Shown here in pieces: positions 8,601-18,500 of a stretch of DNA of 64,000 bases. The stretch spans positions 620,001 through 684,000 of the forward strand of contig OZ025798.1 in assembly GCA_964019425.1 (NCBI GenBank). The letters run 5' to 3'. The position numbers and the translations under genes are program-made. This DNA comes from Flectonema sp. DT1601. Its lineage: Eukaryota; Euglenozoa; Diplonemea; Diplonemida; Diplonemidae. A model generated the notes under the pieces. It saw only the letters and a list, made by a program, of their open reading frames with translations, did no database searches and was not told the origin of the DNA. Numbering within the stretch: the stretch's first letter is position 1; each line of letters begins with the position of its first letter.

Positions 8601-11263
8601 GGTGGTGCTCCAGCTCCGCAGATGTCCGGGTGCTTCGCCAACAACGATGCGTCAGGCTCGATGAGACCACCAGATCCACTCTCAAATGGCTTGGTACCGA
8701 CCCAGTATCCCTGTCCTCTCTCTCCGTACTGGCATCCGATCTCCCACCACTTTCCGTTCCATCCGTAAGGACCTGGGGAAGGGCATTCCACAGCAGCGCA
8801 TCCGATAGCGTAGATGTTCGAGGAACTCATCTGAGTGTAGTGGGAAGTAACTCCACCTCTGGAGGAATCAGACGCCCAGTTGTAGTCATCCTTCTCATCC
8901 CACCAAGACTGTCCGAGGTAACCCACGATACCGTCAATTGGGTCTTCACATGCAGTACCCGCACAGTAGGCAAGGTTCTCTCCGAGGAACTCGTATCCAC
9001 CGACATTCTTCCTGTATCCATCTTGGTCAGAGTGCGGCCAGCTGCTGTCACATCTGGCGAGCCAGTTGTACATGTTTGTGGCAATAGCGGAGTCCCATCT
9101 CACTTTGTACATGTCCTTCGCTGGTGGCTGGGTGTTGGCCCTCCACTCGTTGTGCTTGTCAAGGATAGCCTGCTCCCACTTGTTCTGCGGGCATCCAGCT
9201 CCAGAAGGAGTTCCTGCTGGTGGAGTTGGTGGAGTTGGTGCAGGTGGAGTTGGTGCAGGTGGAGTTGGTGCAGGTGGAGTCGGTGCACCGGCCTGACAGA
9301 TGTCCGGGTGCTTCGCCAACAATGATGCGGCAGGCTCGATGAGACCACCAGATCCACTCTCAAATGGCTTGGTACCGACCCAGTATCCCTGTCCTCTCTC
9401 TCCGTACTGGCATCCGATCTCCCACCACTTTCCGTTCCATCCGTAAGGACCCGGGGATGGGCATTCCACAGCAGCGCATCCGATAGCGTAGATATTCGAG
9501 GAACTCATCTGAGTGTAGTGGGAAGTAACTCCACCTCTGGAGGAATCAGACGCCCAGTTGTAGTCATCCTTCTCATCCCACCAAGACTGTCCGAGGTAAC
9601 CCACGATACCGTCAATTGGGTCTTCACATGCAGTACCCGCACAGTAGGCAAGGTTCTCTCCGAGGAACTCGTATCCACCGACATTCTTCCTGTATCCATC
9701 TTGGTCAGAGTGCGGCCAGCTGCTGTCACATCTGGCGAGCCAGTTGTACATGTTTGTGGCAATAGCGGAGTCCCATCTCACTTTGTACATGTCCTTCGCT
9801 GGTGGCTGGGTGTTGGCCCTCCACTCGTTGTGCTTGTCAAGGATAGCCTGCTCCCACTTGTTCTGCGGGCATCCAGCTCCAGAAGGAGTTCCTGCTGGTG
9901 GAGTTGGTGGCGTTGGTGCAGGTGGAGTTGGTGCAGGTGGAGTTGGTGCAGGTGGGGTCGGTGCACCGGCCTGACAGATGTCCGGGTGCTTCGCCAACAA
10001 TGATGCGGCAGGCTCGATGAGACCACCAGATCCACTCTCAAATGGCTTGGTACCGACCCAGTATCCCTGTCCTCTCTCTCCGTACTGGCATCCGATCTCC
10101 CACCACTTTCCGTTCCATCCGTAAGGACCTGGGGATGGGCATTCCACAGCAGCGCATCCGATAGCGTAGATGTTCGAGGAACTCATCTGTGTGTAGTGGG
10201 AAGTAACTCCACCTCTGGAGGAATCAGACGCCCAGTTGTAGTCATCCTTCTCATCCCACCAAGACTGTCCGAGGTAACCCACGATACCGTCAATCGGGTC
10301 TTCACATGCAGTACCCGCACAGTAGGCAAGGTTCTCTCCGAGGAACTCGTATCCACCGACATTCTTCCTGTATCCATCTTGGTCAGAGTGCGGCCAGCTG
10401 CTGTCACATCTGGCGAGCCAGTTGTACATGTTTGTGGCAATAGCGGAGTCCCATCTCACTTTGTACATGTCCTTCGCTGGTGGCTGGGTGTTGGCCCTCC
10501 ACTCGTTGTGCTTGTCAAGGATAGCCTGCTCCCACTTGTTCTGCGGGCATCCAGCTCCAGAAGGAGTTCCTGCTGGTGGAGTTGGTGGTGTTGGTGCAGG
10601 TGGGGTCGGTGCAGGTGGAGTTGGTGCAGGTGGAGTCGGTGCACCGGCCTGACAGATGTCCGGGTGCTTCGCCAACAACGATGCGGCAGGCTCGATGAGA
10701 CCACCAGATCCACTCTCAAATGGCTTGGTACCGACCCAGTATCCCTGTCCTCTCTCTCCGTACTGGCATCCGATCTCCCACCACTTTCCGTTCCATCCGT
10801 AAGGACCTGGGGATGGGCATTCCACAGCAGCGCATCCGATAGCGTAGATGTTCGAGGAACTCATCTGAGTGTAGTGGGAAGTAACTCCACCTCTGGAGGA
10901 ATCAGACGCCCAGTTGTAGTCATCCTTCTCATCCCACCAAGACTGTCCGAGGTAACCCACGATACCGTCAATTGGGTCTTCACATGCAGTACCCGCACAG
11001 TAGGCAAGGTTCTCTCCGAGGAACTCGTATCCACCGACATTCTTCCTGTATCCATCTTGGTCAGAGTGCGGCCAGTTGCTGTTACATCTGGCGAGCCAGT
11101 TGTACATGTTTGTGGCAATAGCGGAGTCCCATCTCACTTTGTACATGTCCTTCGCTGGTGGCTGGGTGTTGGCCCTCCACTCGTTGTGCTTGTCAAGGAT
11201 AGCCTGCTCCCACTTGTTACTGGGGCATCCGGCCACTGCCAGACCTGCCAGCAGCACGTTCAT
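5684..11263 (-). CDS. CAP-domain cell-surface protein 1 (six CAP domains, mucin-like stalk, one membrane helix)
   Basis: The protein has 1,859 residues. A short hydrophobic N-terminus (MNVLLAGLAVAG, a minimal signal peptide) precedes six near-identical CAP (SCP/TAPS) domains at about 13-1,350. Each keeps the CAP tetrad candidates: His in WPHS, Glu in GENL, Glu in WWDE and His in SHYTQM. Each has eight Cys, enough for four disulfides, and ends HPDIC. Linkers are (A/S)PTPP repeats, with repeat periods of 226 or 229 residues. Then come a Thr/Ser/Val/Pro stalk (about 1,350-1,490), about nine 30-residue KPTS...STPVPGTAVP units, a helix at about 1,801-1,823 and a 36-residue cytoplasmic tail. This predicts a type I surface protein; CAP proteins elsewhere bind sterols or lipids or act in defence and cell interaction, but no role is shown here. 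The Trp usual after HYTQ is Ser. Confidence 0.92.
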   Translation of the reverse strand: MNVLLAGLAVAGCPSNKWEQAILDKHNEWRANTQPPAKDMYKVRWDSAIATNMYNWLARCNSNWPHSDQDGYRKNVGGYEFLGENLAYCAGTACEDPIDGIVGYLGQSWWDEKDDYNWASDSSRGGVTSHYTQMSSSNIYAIGCAAVECPSPGPYGWNGKWWEIGCQYGERGQGYWVGTKPFESGSGGLIEPAASLLAKHPDICQAGAPTPPAPTPPAPTPPAPTPPTPPAGTPSGAGCPQNKWEQAILDKHNEWRANTQPPAKDMYKVRWDSAIATNMYNWLARCDSSWPHSDQDGYRKNVGGYEFLGENLAYCAGTACEDPIDGIVGYLGQSWWDEKDDYNWASDSSRGGVTSHYTQMSSSNIYAIGCAAVECPSPGPYGWNGKWWEIGCQYGERGQGYWVGTKPFESGSGGLIEPAASLLAKHPDICQAGAPTPPAPTPPAPTPPAPTPPTPPAGTPSGAGCPQNKWEQAILDKHNEWRANTQPPAKDMYKVRWDSAIATNMYNWLARCDSSWPHSDQDGYRKNVGGYEFLGENLAYCAGTACEDPIDGIVGYLGQSWWDEKDDYNWASDSSRGGVTSHYTQMSSSNIYAIGCAAVECPSPGPYGWNGKWWEIGCQYGERGQGYWVGTKPFESGSGGLIEPAASLLAKHPDICQAGAPTPPAPTPPAPTPPAPTPPTPPAGTPSGAGCPQNKWEQAILDKHNEWRANTQPPAKDMYKVRWDSAIATNMYNWLARCDSSWPHSDQDGYRKNVGGYEFLGENLAYCAGTACEDPIDGIVGYLGQSWWDEKDDYNWASDSSRGGVTSHYTQMSSSNIYAIGCAAVECPSPGPYGWNGKWWEIGCQYGERGQGYWVGTKPFESGSGGLIEPDASLLAKHPDICGAGAPPPPSPPAPTPPAPSPPAPTPPTPPAGTPSGAGCPQNKWEQAILDKHNEWRANTQPPAKDMYKVRWDSAIATNMYNWLARCDSSWPHSDQDGYRKNVGGYEFLGENLAYCAGTACEDPIDGIVGYLGQSWWDEKDDYNWASDSSRGGVTSHYTQMSSSNIYAIGCAAVECPSPGPYGWNGKWWEIGCQYGERGQGYWVGTKPFESGSGGLIEPDASLLAKHPDICGAGAPPPPSPPAPTPPAPSPPAPTPPTPPAGTPSGAGCPQNKWEQAILDKHNEWRANTQPPAKDMYKVRWDSAIATNMYNWLARCDSSWPHSDQDGYRKNVGGYEFLGENLAYCAGTACEDPIDGIVGYLGQSWWDEKDDYNWASDSSRGGVTSHYTQMSSSNIYAIGCAAVECPSPGPYGWNGKWWEIGCQYGERGQGYWVGTKPFERGSGGLIEPDASLLAKHPDICSDVVPTSVPTTAMPTSVPDTSVPTTSVPTTAMPTSVPDTSVPTPSVPTTAMPTSVPDTSVPTPSVPTTAMPTSVPDTSVPTTSVPTTAMPTSVPDTSVPTPSVPTTAMPTSVPDTSVPTTSVPTTAMPTAAPAVVKPTSAPALTTMAPAGSTATPVPGTAVPTPVVKPTSAPALTTMAPAGSTATPVPGTAAPAVVKPTSAPALTTMSPPGSTATPVPGTAVPAPVVKPTSEPALTTMSPPGSTATPVPGTAVPAAVVKPTSEPSLTTISPPGSTSTPVPGTAVPTTPVKPTSEPSLTTMSPPGSTSTPVPGTAVPTTPVKPTSEPSLTTMSPPGSTSTPVPGTAVPTTPVKPTSEPSLTTMSPPGSTSTPVPGTAVPTTPVKPTSEPSLTTMSPPGSTSTPVPGTAVPAAKTPVPTTMAPLGSTATPVPGTDAPAGGYQTISPQLGAGTGDSDDSSTDNWWIWLLVALGVLFACAAVIGAVVMKKRSDEGVQFLDFMDSVDAGNENNPMDPAFEGMRL

Positions 11264-12506
11264 TGTTTTAGTAATGCTGAATTATGGAAAAGGGTTTATT
11301 ACGTTTCTGTACGAAAACTGGTGGAGAAGGTTGCATATAAGGGAATGGAGTCTAAAATTGCAACGCCACGCAACTTGAAAAACGAGCAGAAACCAATAAA
11401 TCAGTGTCTTTTGCAAAAACACGGATTGGATGCTGAATAGTGATTAAGAAAATCGCACAACTATAATAAGGTCAAGGAAAGATGCAATAAATATACGAAG
11501 AGACCTCGTTATTCAAAATGCAAGACTTGTAAACCCCAAAAATGAACTTCTATGACAGTCTTTATAGATCATCATGTTTATTTCCTTTCTTCGGCAAGGT
11601 GAGGCATCCCTATGAGTTAGTTGGGATATTTTGCCCGCCGAGGAAATCTTGCAGAGCAAGACTTTCTTTATTACTATTTACTTTTTTTTTTTTTGTGTGT
11701 GTAGTTGTATTCCCAACATTTATCTAAAAACATCAGTTTCGTGCGCTGCTGCGCTTGCTTACTCAACAGTGCGAAAATATATAAAAGGCATGAGAACGGT
11801 CGACGATTGCCCCTCGACAATTCGCGTTCACGATGCCGGGGGAAAAAGGGGGAAAAAAAGAAACGGGTCTTTTTGATTGGCCCCATGATTAATCAACTAT
11901 TGCGTTTAAACGCAGTGTTCACTCCTCCTCCGACAGGTCACACATGTAAAGGGGTTCTGAAGGGTTAAGATAATCCGCCGGCAGCCCGAAAACCGCAAGG
12001 GGAAAAGCTAACTAAAATAACCTACTACTAATGATGGGGAAAGGTGTCACCTCCTTATTCAGAAGAGGGATTACTTTATTTCATATCACCTCCTTATTCA
12101 GAAGAGGGATTACTTCATTTCATGTCACCTCCTTATTCAGAAGAGGGATTACTTCATTTCATATATATTAAAAATGCAAAAATAAAGCGTTGGAAAGTAC
12201 AGACATCCATGTAGAGAGGAAGAAGAGGGAGAAGGACAAGAGACATCCATGTAGAGAGGAAGAAGAGTGAGAAGGGCAAGAGGGATTAATATAGAGAGGA
12301 AGAAGAGGGAAAAGGGCAAGAGGGATTAATATAAAAAGGAAGGTATTTGATTCTTCTGGATCGATTCCATTGTGCGCACGAGGTGGGTGCATCTTATGGG
12401 GATGACTATTAATGCCTTTGGTCATATTCGTGTTAAAGACGTATTGCGGATCAATCAAGCAATACTAACAGTCAGCCACAAAAACCGCACCATGGCAAGT
12501 GGTTTC
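11264..12506 (-). repeat. Inter-gene flank between CAP genes 1 and 2
   Basis: Non-coding duplicated spacer of 1,243 bp. It holds the promoter side of gene 1, a T-run followed by gtgtgtgtagttgtattccc, and the downstream side of gene 2. A 39-bp unit beginning cacctccttattcagaag is present three times here (12,048-12,160), twice near 20,234 and once near 5,387 and 27,778. A 50-bp unit acatccatgtagagaggaag is also expanded here (12,201-12,330). Confidence 0.75.
11331..11341 (-). promoter_or_regulatory. TATA-like box upstream of CAP gene 1
   Basis: On the minus strand this reads CTTATATGCAA, about 73 nt before the start codon. The same box at the same distance precedes genes 2 (19447) and 3 (26984), and it is retained in the vestigial unit at 4658. 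Its position fits a core promoter element; no functional evidence is available. Confidence 0.35.
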
Positions 12507-15500
12507 CTACAGTCTCAATACTTCAAATGAAGGGTCCATTGGGTTGTTTTCGTTTCCTGCGTCAATAGTATGCATGAAATCAAGAAATTTAACTTCTTCA
12601 TCAGACTTCTTTTTCATCACAACGGCACCGATCACAGCTGCACAAGCGCACAGCACACCGAGTGCAACTAAAAGCCAGATCCACCAGTTGTCAGTGCTGC
12701 TGTCATCCGGATCCCCCGTCCCGGCTCCCAGTTCCGGTGATATCGTCTGATAACCACCTGCAGGTGCGTCGGTACCCGGAACAGGAGTAGCAGTACTTCC
12801 AAGTGGTGCCATGGTGGTAGGAACAGGTGTTTTAGCCGCTGGTACTGCGGTGCCCGGAACAGGAGTAGAGGTACTTCCAGGTGGTGAAATAGTTGTGAGG
12901 GCAGGTGCACTGGTTGGCTTCACAACAGCAGCTGGTACTGCGGTGCCCGGAACAGGGGTGGCGGTACTTCCAGGTGGTGACATAGTTGTGAGGGAAGGTT
13001 CGCTAGTTGGCTTAACAGGTGTTGTTGGCACCGCGGTTCCCGGAACAGGGGTGGAGGTGCTTCCAGGTGGTGAAATAGTTGTGAGGGAAGGTTCGCTAGT
13101 TGGCTTAACAGGTGTTGTTGGCACCGCGGTTCCCGGAACAGGGGTGGAGGTGCTTCCAGGCGGTGACATAGTTGTGAGAGCAGGTGCACTGGTTGGCTTC
13201 ACAACAGCTACTGGTACTGCGGTTCCCGGAACAGGAGTAGAGGTACTTCCAGGTGGTGACATAGTTGTGAGGGAAGGCTCGCTTGTTGGCTTAACAGGTG
13301 TTGTTGGCACCGCGGTTCCCGGAACAGGGGTGGCGGTGCTACCAGGTGGTGAAATAGTTGTGAGGGCAGGTGCACTGGTAGGCTTCACAACAGCAGCTGG
13401 TACTGCGGTTCCCGGAACAGGGGTGGCGGTACTTCCTGGTGGTGAAATAGTTGTGAGGGAAGGTGCACTGGTTGGCTTCACAACAGCAGCTGGTACTGCG
13501 GTGCCCGGAACAGGGGTGGCGGTACTTCCAGGTGGTGAAATAGTTGTGAGGGCAGGTGCACTGGTTGGCTTCACAACAGCAGCTGGTACTGCGGTTCCCG
13601 GAACAGGGGTGGCGGTACTTCCTGGTGGTGAAATAGTTGTGAGGGCAGGTGCACTGGTTGGCTTCACAACAGCAGCTGGTACTGCGGTTCCCGGAACAGG
13701 GGTGGCGGTACTTCCTGGAGGTGAAATAGTTGTGAGGGCAGGTGCACTGGTTGGCTTCACAACAGCAGCTGGTACTGCGGTGCCCGGAACAGGGGTGGCG
13801 GTACTTCCTGGTGGTGAAATAGTTGTGAGGGCAGGTGCACTGGTTGGCTTCACAACAGCAGCTGGTACTGCGGTTCCCGGAACAGGGGTGGCGGTACTTC
13901 CAGGTGGTGAAATAGTTGTGAGGGCAGGTGCACTGGTAGGCTTCACAACAGCAGTTGGTACTGCGGTTCCCGGAACAGGGGTGGCGGTACTTCCAGGTGG
14001 TGAAATAGTTGTGAGGGCAGGTGCACTGGTAGGCTTCACAACAGCAGTTGGTACTGCGGTTCCCGGAACAGGGGTGGCGGTACTTCCAGGTGGTGAAATA
14101 GTTGTGAGGGCAGGTGCACTGGTTGGCTTCACAACAGCAGCTGGTACTGCGGTTCCCGGAACAGGGGTGGCGGTACTTCCAGGTGGTGAAATAGTTGTGA
14201 GGGCAGGTGCACTGGTTGGCTTCACAACAGCAGCTGGTACTGCGGTTCCCGGAACAGGGGTGGCGGTGCTTCCTGGTGGTGAAATAGTTGTGAGGGCAGG
14301 TGCACTGGTAGGCTTCACAACAGCAGCTGGTACTGCGGTTCCCGGAACAGGGGTGGCGGTACTTCCAGGTGGTGAAATAGTTGTTAGGGCAGGTGCACTA
14401 GTTGGCTTCACAACAGCAGGTGCCGCGGTAGGCATAGCTGTGGTTGGCACAGATGTTGTTGGCACAGAGGTGTCTGGCACAGATGTTGGCATAGCTGTGG
14501 TTGGCACAGATGTTGTTGGCACAGAGGTGTCTGGCACAGATGTTGGCATAGCTGTGGTTGGTACAGATGTTGTTGGCACAGACGTGTCTGGCACAGATGT
14601 TGGCACAGATGTTGCTGGCACAGACGTGTCTGGCACAGATGTTGGCACAGATGTTGTTGGCACAGACGTGTCTGGCACAGATGTAGGCACAGAGGTGTCT
14701 GGCACAGATGTTGGCACAGCGGTGTCTGGCACAGATGTTGTTGGCACAGAGGTGTCTGGCACAGATGTTGGCACAGCGGTGTCTGGCACAGATGTTGTTG
14801 GCACAGAGGTGTCTGGCACAGATGTTGGCACAGCTGTGGTTGGCACAGATGTTGTTGGCACAGAGGTGTCTGGCACAGATGTTGGCACAGCGGTGTCTGG
14901 CACAGATGTTGTTGGCACAGACGTGTCTGGCACAGATGTAGGCACAGCGGTGTCTGGCACAGATGTTGGCACAGCGGTGTCTGGCACAGATGTTGTTGGC
15001 ACAGAGGTGTCTGGCACAGATGTTGGCACAGCTGTGGTTGGCACAGATGTTGTTGGCACAGAGGTGTCTGGCACAGATGTAGGCACAGCGGTGTCTGGCA
15101 CAGATGTTGTTGGCACAGAGGTGTCTGGCACAGATGTTGGCACAGCGGTGTCTGGCACAGATGTTGTTGGCACAGACGTGTCTGGCACAGATGTAGGCAC
15201 AGCGGTGTCTGGCACAGATGTTGTTGGCACAGAGGTGTCTGGCACAGATGTTGGCACAGCGGTGTCTGGCACAGATGTTGTTGGCACAGAGGTGTCTGGC
15301 ACAGATGTTGGCACAGCTGTGGTTGGTACTGAGGTAGGCACTACATCAGAACAGATGTCCGGGTGCTTCGCCAACAACGATGCGTCAGGCTCGATGAGAC
15401 CACCAGATCCCCTCTCAAATGGCTTGGTACCGACCCAGTATCCCTGTCCTCTCTCTCCGTACTGGCATCCGATCTCCCACCACTTTCCGTTCCATCCGTA

Positions 15501-18500
15501 AGGACCCGGGGATGGGCATTCCACAGCAGCGCATCCGATAGCGTAGATATTCGAGGAACTCATCTGAGTGTAGTGGGAAGTAACTCCACCTCTGGAGGAA
15601 TCAGACGCCCAGTTGTAGTCATCCTTCTCATCCCACCAAGACTGTCCGAGGTAACCCACGATACCGTCAATTGGGTCTTCACATGCAGTACCCGCACAGT
15701 AGGCAAGGTTCTCTCCGAGGAACTCGTATCCACCGACATTCTTCCTGTATCCATCCTGGTCAGAGTGCGGCCAGTTGCTGTTACATCTGGCGAGCCAGTT
15801 GTACATGTTTGTGGCAATAGCGGAGTCCCATCTCACTTTGTACATATCCTTCGCTGGTGGCTGGGTGTTGGCCCTCCACTCGTTGTGCTTGTCAAGGATG
15901 GCCTGCTCCCACTTGTTCTGCGGGCATCCAGCTCCAGAAGGAGTTCCTGCTGGTGGAGTTGGTGGTGTTGGTGCAGGTGGACTTGGTGCAGGTGGAGTTG
16001 GTGCAGGTGGGGTCGGTGCACCGGCCTGACAGATGTCCGGGTGCTTCGCCAACAATGATGCGGCAGGCTCGATGAGACCACCAGATCCCCTCTCAAATGG
16101 CTTGGTACCGACCCAGTATCCCTGTCCTCTCTCTCCGTACTGGCATCCGATCTCCCACCACTTTCCGTTCCATCCGTAAGGACCTGGGGATGGGCATTCC
16201 ACAGCAGCGCATCCGATAGCGTAGATATTCGAGGAACTCATCTGAGTGTAGTGGGAAGTAACTCCACCTCTGGAGGAATCAGACGCCCAGTTGTAGTCAT
16301 CCTTCTCATCCCACCAAGACTGTCCAAGGTAACCCACGATACCGTCAATTGGATCTTCACATGCAGTACCCGCACAGTAGGCAAGGTTCTCTCCGAGGAA
16401 CTCGTATCCACCGACATTCTTCCTGTATCCATCTTGGTCAGAGTGCGGCCAGTTGCTGTTACATCTGGCGAGCCAGTTGTACATGTTTGTGGCAATAGCG
16501 GAGTCCCATCTCACCTTGTACATGTCCTTCGCTGGTGGCTGGGTGTTGGCCCTCCACTCGTTGTGCTTGTCAAGGATAGCCTGCTCCCACTTGTTCTGCG
16601 GGCATCCAGCTCCAGAAGGAGTTCCTGCTGGTGGAGTTGGTGGAGTTGGTGGTGTTGGTGCAGGTGGGGTCGGTGCAGGTGGAGTTGGTGCAGGTGGGGT
16701 CGGTGCACCGGCCTGACAGATGTCCGGGTGCTTCGCCAACAACGATGCGTCAGGCTCGATGAGACCACCAGATCCCCTCTCAAATGGCTTGGTACCGACC
16801 CAGTATCCCTGTCCTCTCTCTCCGTACTGGCATCCGATCTCCCACCACTTTCCGTTCCATCCGTAAGGACCTGGGGATGGGCATTCCACAGCAGCGCATC
16901 CGATAGCGTAGATATTCGAGGAACTCATCTGAGTGTAGTGGGAAGTAACTCCACCTCTGGAGGAATCAGACGCCCAGTTGTAGTCATCCTTCTCATCCCA
17001 CCAAGACTGTCCGAGGTAACCCACGATACCGTCAATTGGGTCTTCACATGCAGTACCCGCACAGTAGGCAAGGTTCTCTCCGAGGAACTCGTATCCACCG
17101 ACATTCTTCCTGTATCCATCCTGGTCAGAGTGCGGCCAGTTGCTGTTACATCTGGCGAGCCAGTTGTACATGTTTGTGGCAATAGCGGAGTCCCATCTCA
17201 CTTTGTACATATCCTTCGCTGGTGGCTGGGTGTTGGCCCTCCACTCGTTGTGCTTGTCAAGGATGGCCTGCTCCCACTTGTTCTGCGGGCATCCAGCTCC
17301 AGAAGGAGTTCCTGCTGGTGGAGTTGGTGGTGTTGGTGCAGGTGGACTTGGTGCAGGTGGAGTTGGTGCAGGTGGGGTCGGTGCACCGGCCTGACAGATG
17401 TCCGGGTGCTTCGCCAACAATGATGCGGCAGGCTCGATGAGACCACCAGATCCCCTCTCAAATGGCTTGGTACCGACCCAGTATCCCTGTCCTCTCTCTC
17501 CGTACTGGCATCCGATCTCCCACCACTTTCCGTTCCATCCGTAAGGACCTGGGGATGGGCATTCCACAGCAGCGCATCCGATAGCGTAGATATTCGAGGA
17601 ACTCATCTGAGTGTAGTGGGAAGTAACTCCACCTCTGGAGGAATCAGACGCCCAGTTGTAGTCATCCTTCTCATCCCACCAAGACTGTCCAAGGTAACCC
17701 ACGATACCGTCAATTGGATCTTCACATGCAGTACCCGCACAGTAGGCAAGGTTCTCTCCGAGGAACTCGTATCCACCGACATTCTTCCTGTATCCATCTT
17801 GGTCAGAGTGCGGCCAGTTGCTGTTACATCTGGCGAGCCAGTTGTACATGTTTGTGGCAATAGCGGAGTCCCATCTCACCTTGTACATGTCCTTCGCTGG
17901 TGGCTGGGTGTTGGCCCTCCACTCGTTGTGCTTGTCAAGGATAGCCTGCTCCCACTTGTTCTGCGGGCATCCAGCTCCAGAAGGAGTTCCTGCTGGTGGA
18001 GTTGGTGGAGTTGGTGGTGTTGGTGCAGGTGGGGTCGGTGCAGGTGGAGTTGGTGCAGGTGGGGTCGGTGCACCGGCCTGACAGATGTCCGGGTGCTTCG
18101 CCAACAACGATGCGTCAGGCTCGATGAGACCACCAGATCCCCTCTCAAATGGCTTGGTACCGACCCAGTATCCCTGTCCTCTCTCTCCGTACTGGCATCC
18201 GATCTCCCACCACTTTCCGTTCCATCCGTAAGGACCTGGGGATGGGCATTCCACAGCAGCGCATCCGATAGCGTAGATATTCGAGGAACTCATCTGAGTG
18301 TAGTGGGAAGTAACTCCACCTCTGGAGGAATCAGACGCCCAGTTGTAGTCATCCTTCTCATCCCACCAAGACTGTCCGAGGTAACCCACGATACCGTCAA
18401 TTGGGTCTTCACATGCAGTACCCGCACAGTAGGCAAGGTTCTCTCCGAGGAACTCGTATCCACCGACATTCTTCCTGTATCTATCTTGGTCAGAGTGCGG

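Noticed and set aside
5988-15501. Very long plus-strand frames opposite the CAP genes (up to about 900 codons)
   Set aside because: They are mirror frames of Gly/Val- or Trp/Cys/Arg-rich nonsense made by repeating codons of the minus-strand genes. The minus-strand frames have domains, signal sequence and membrane helix.
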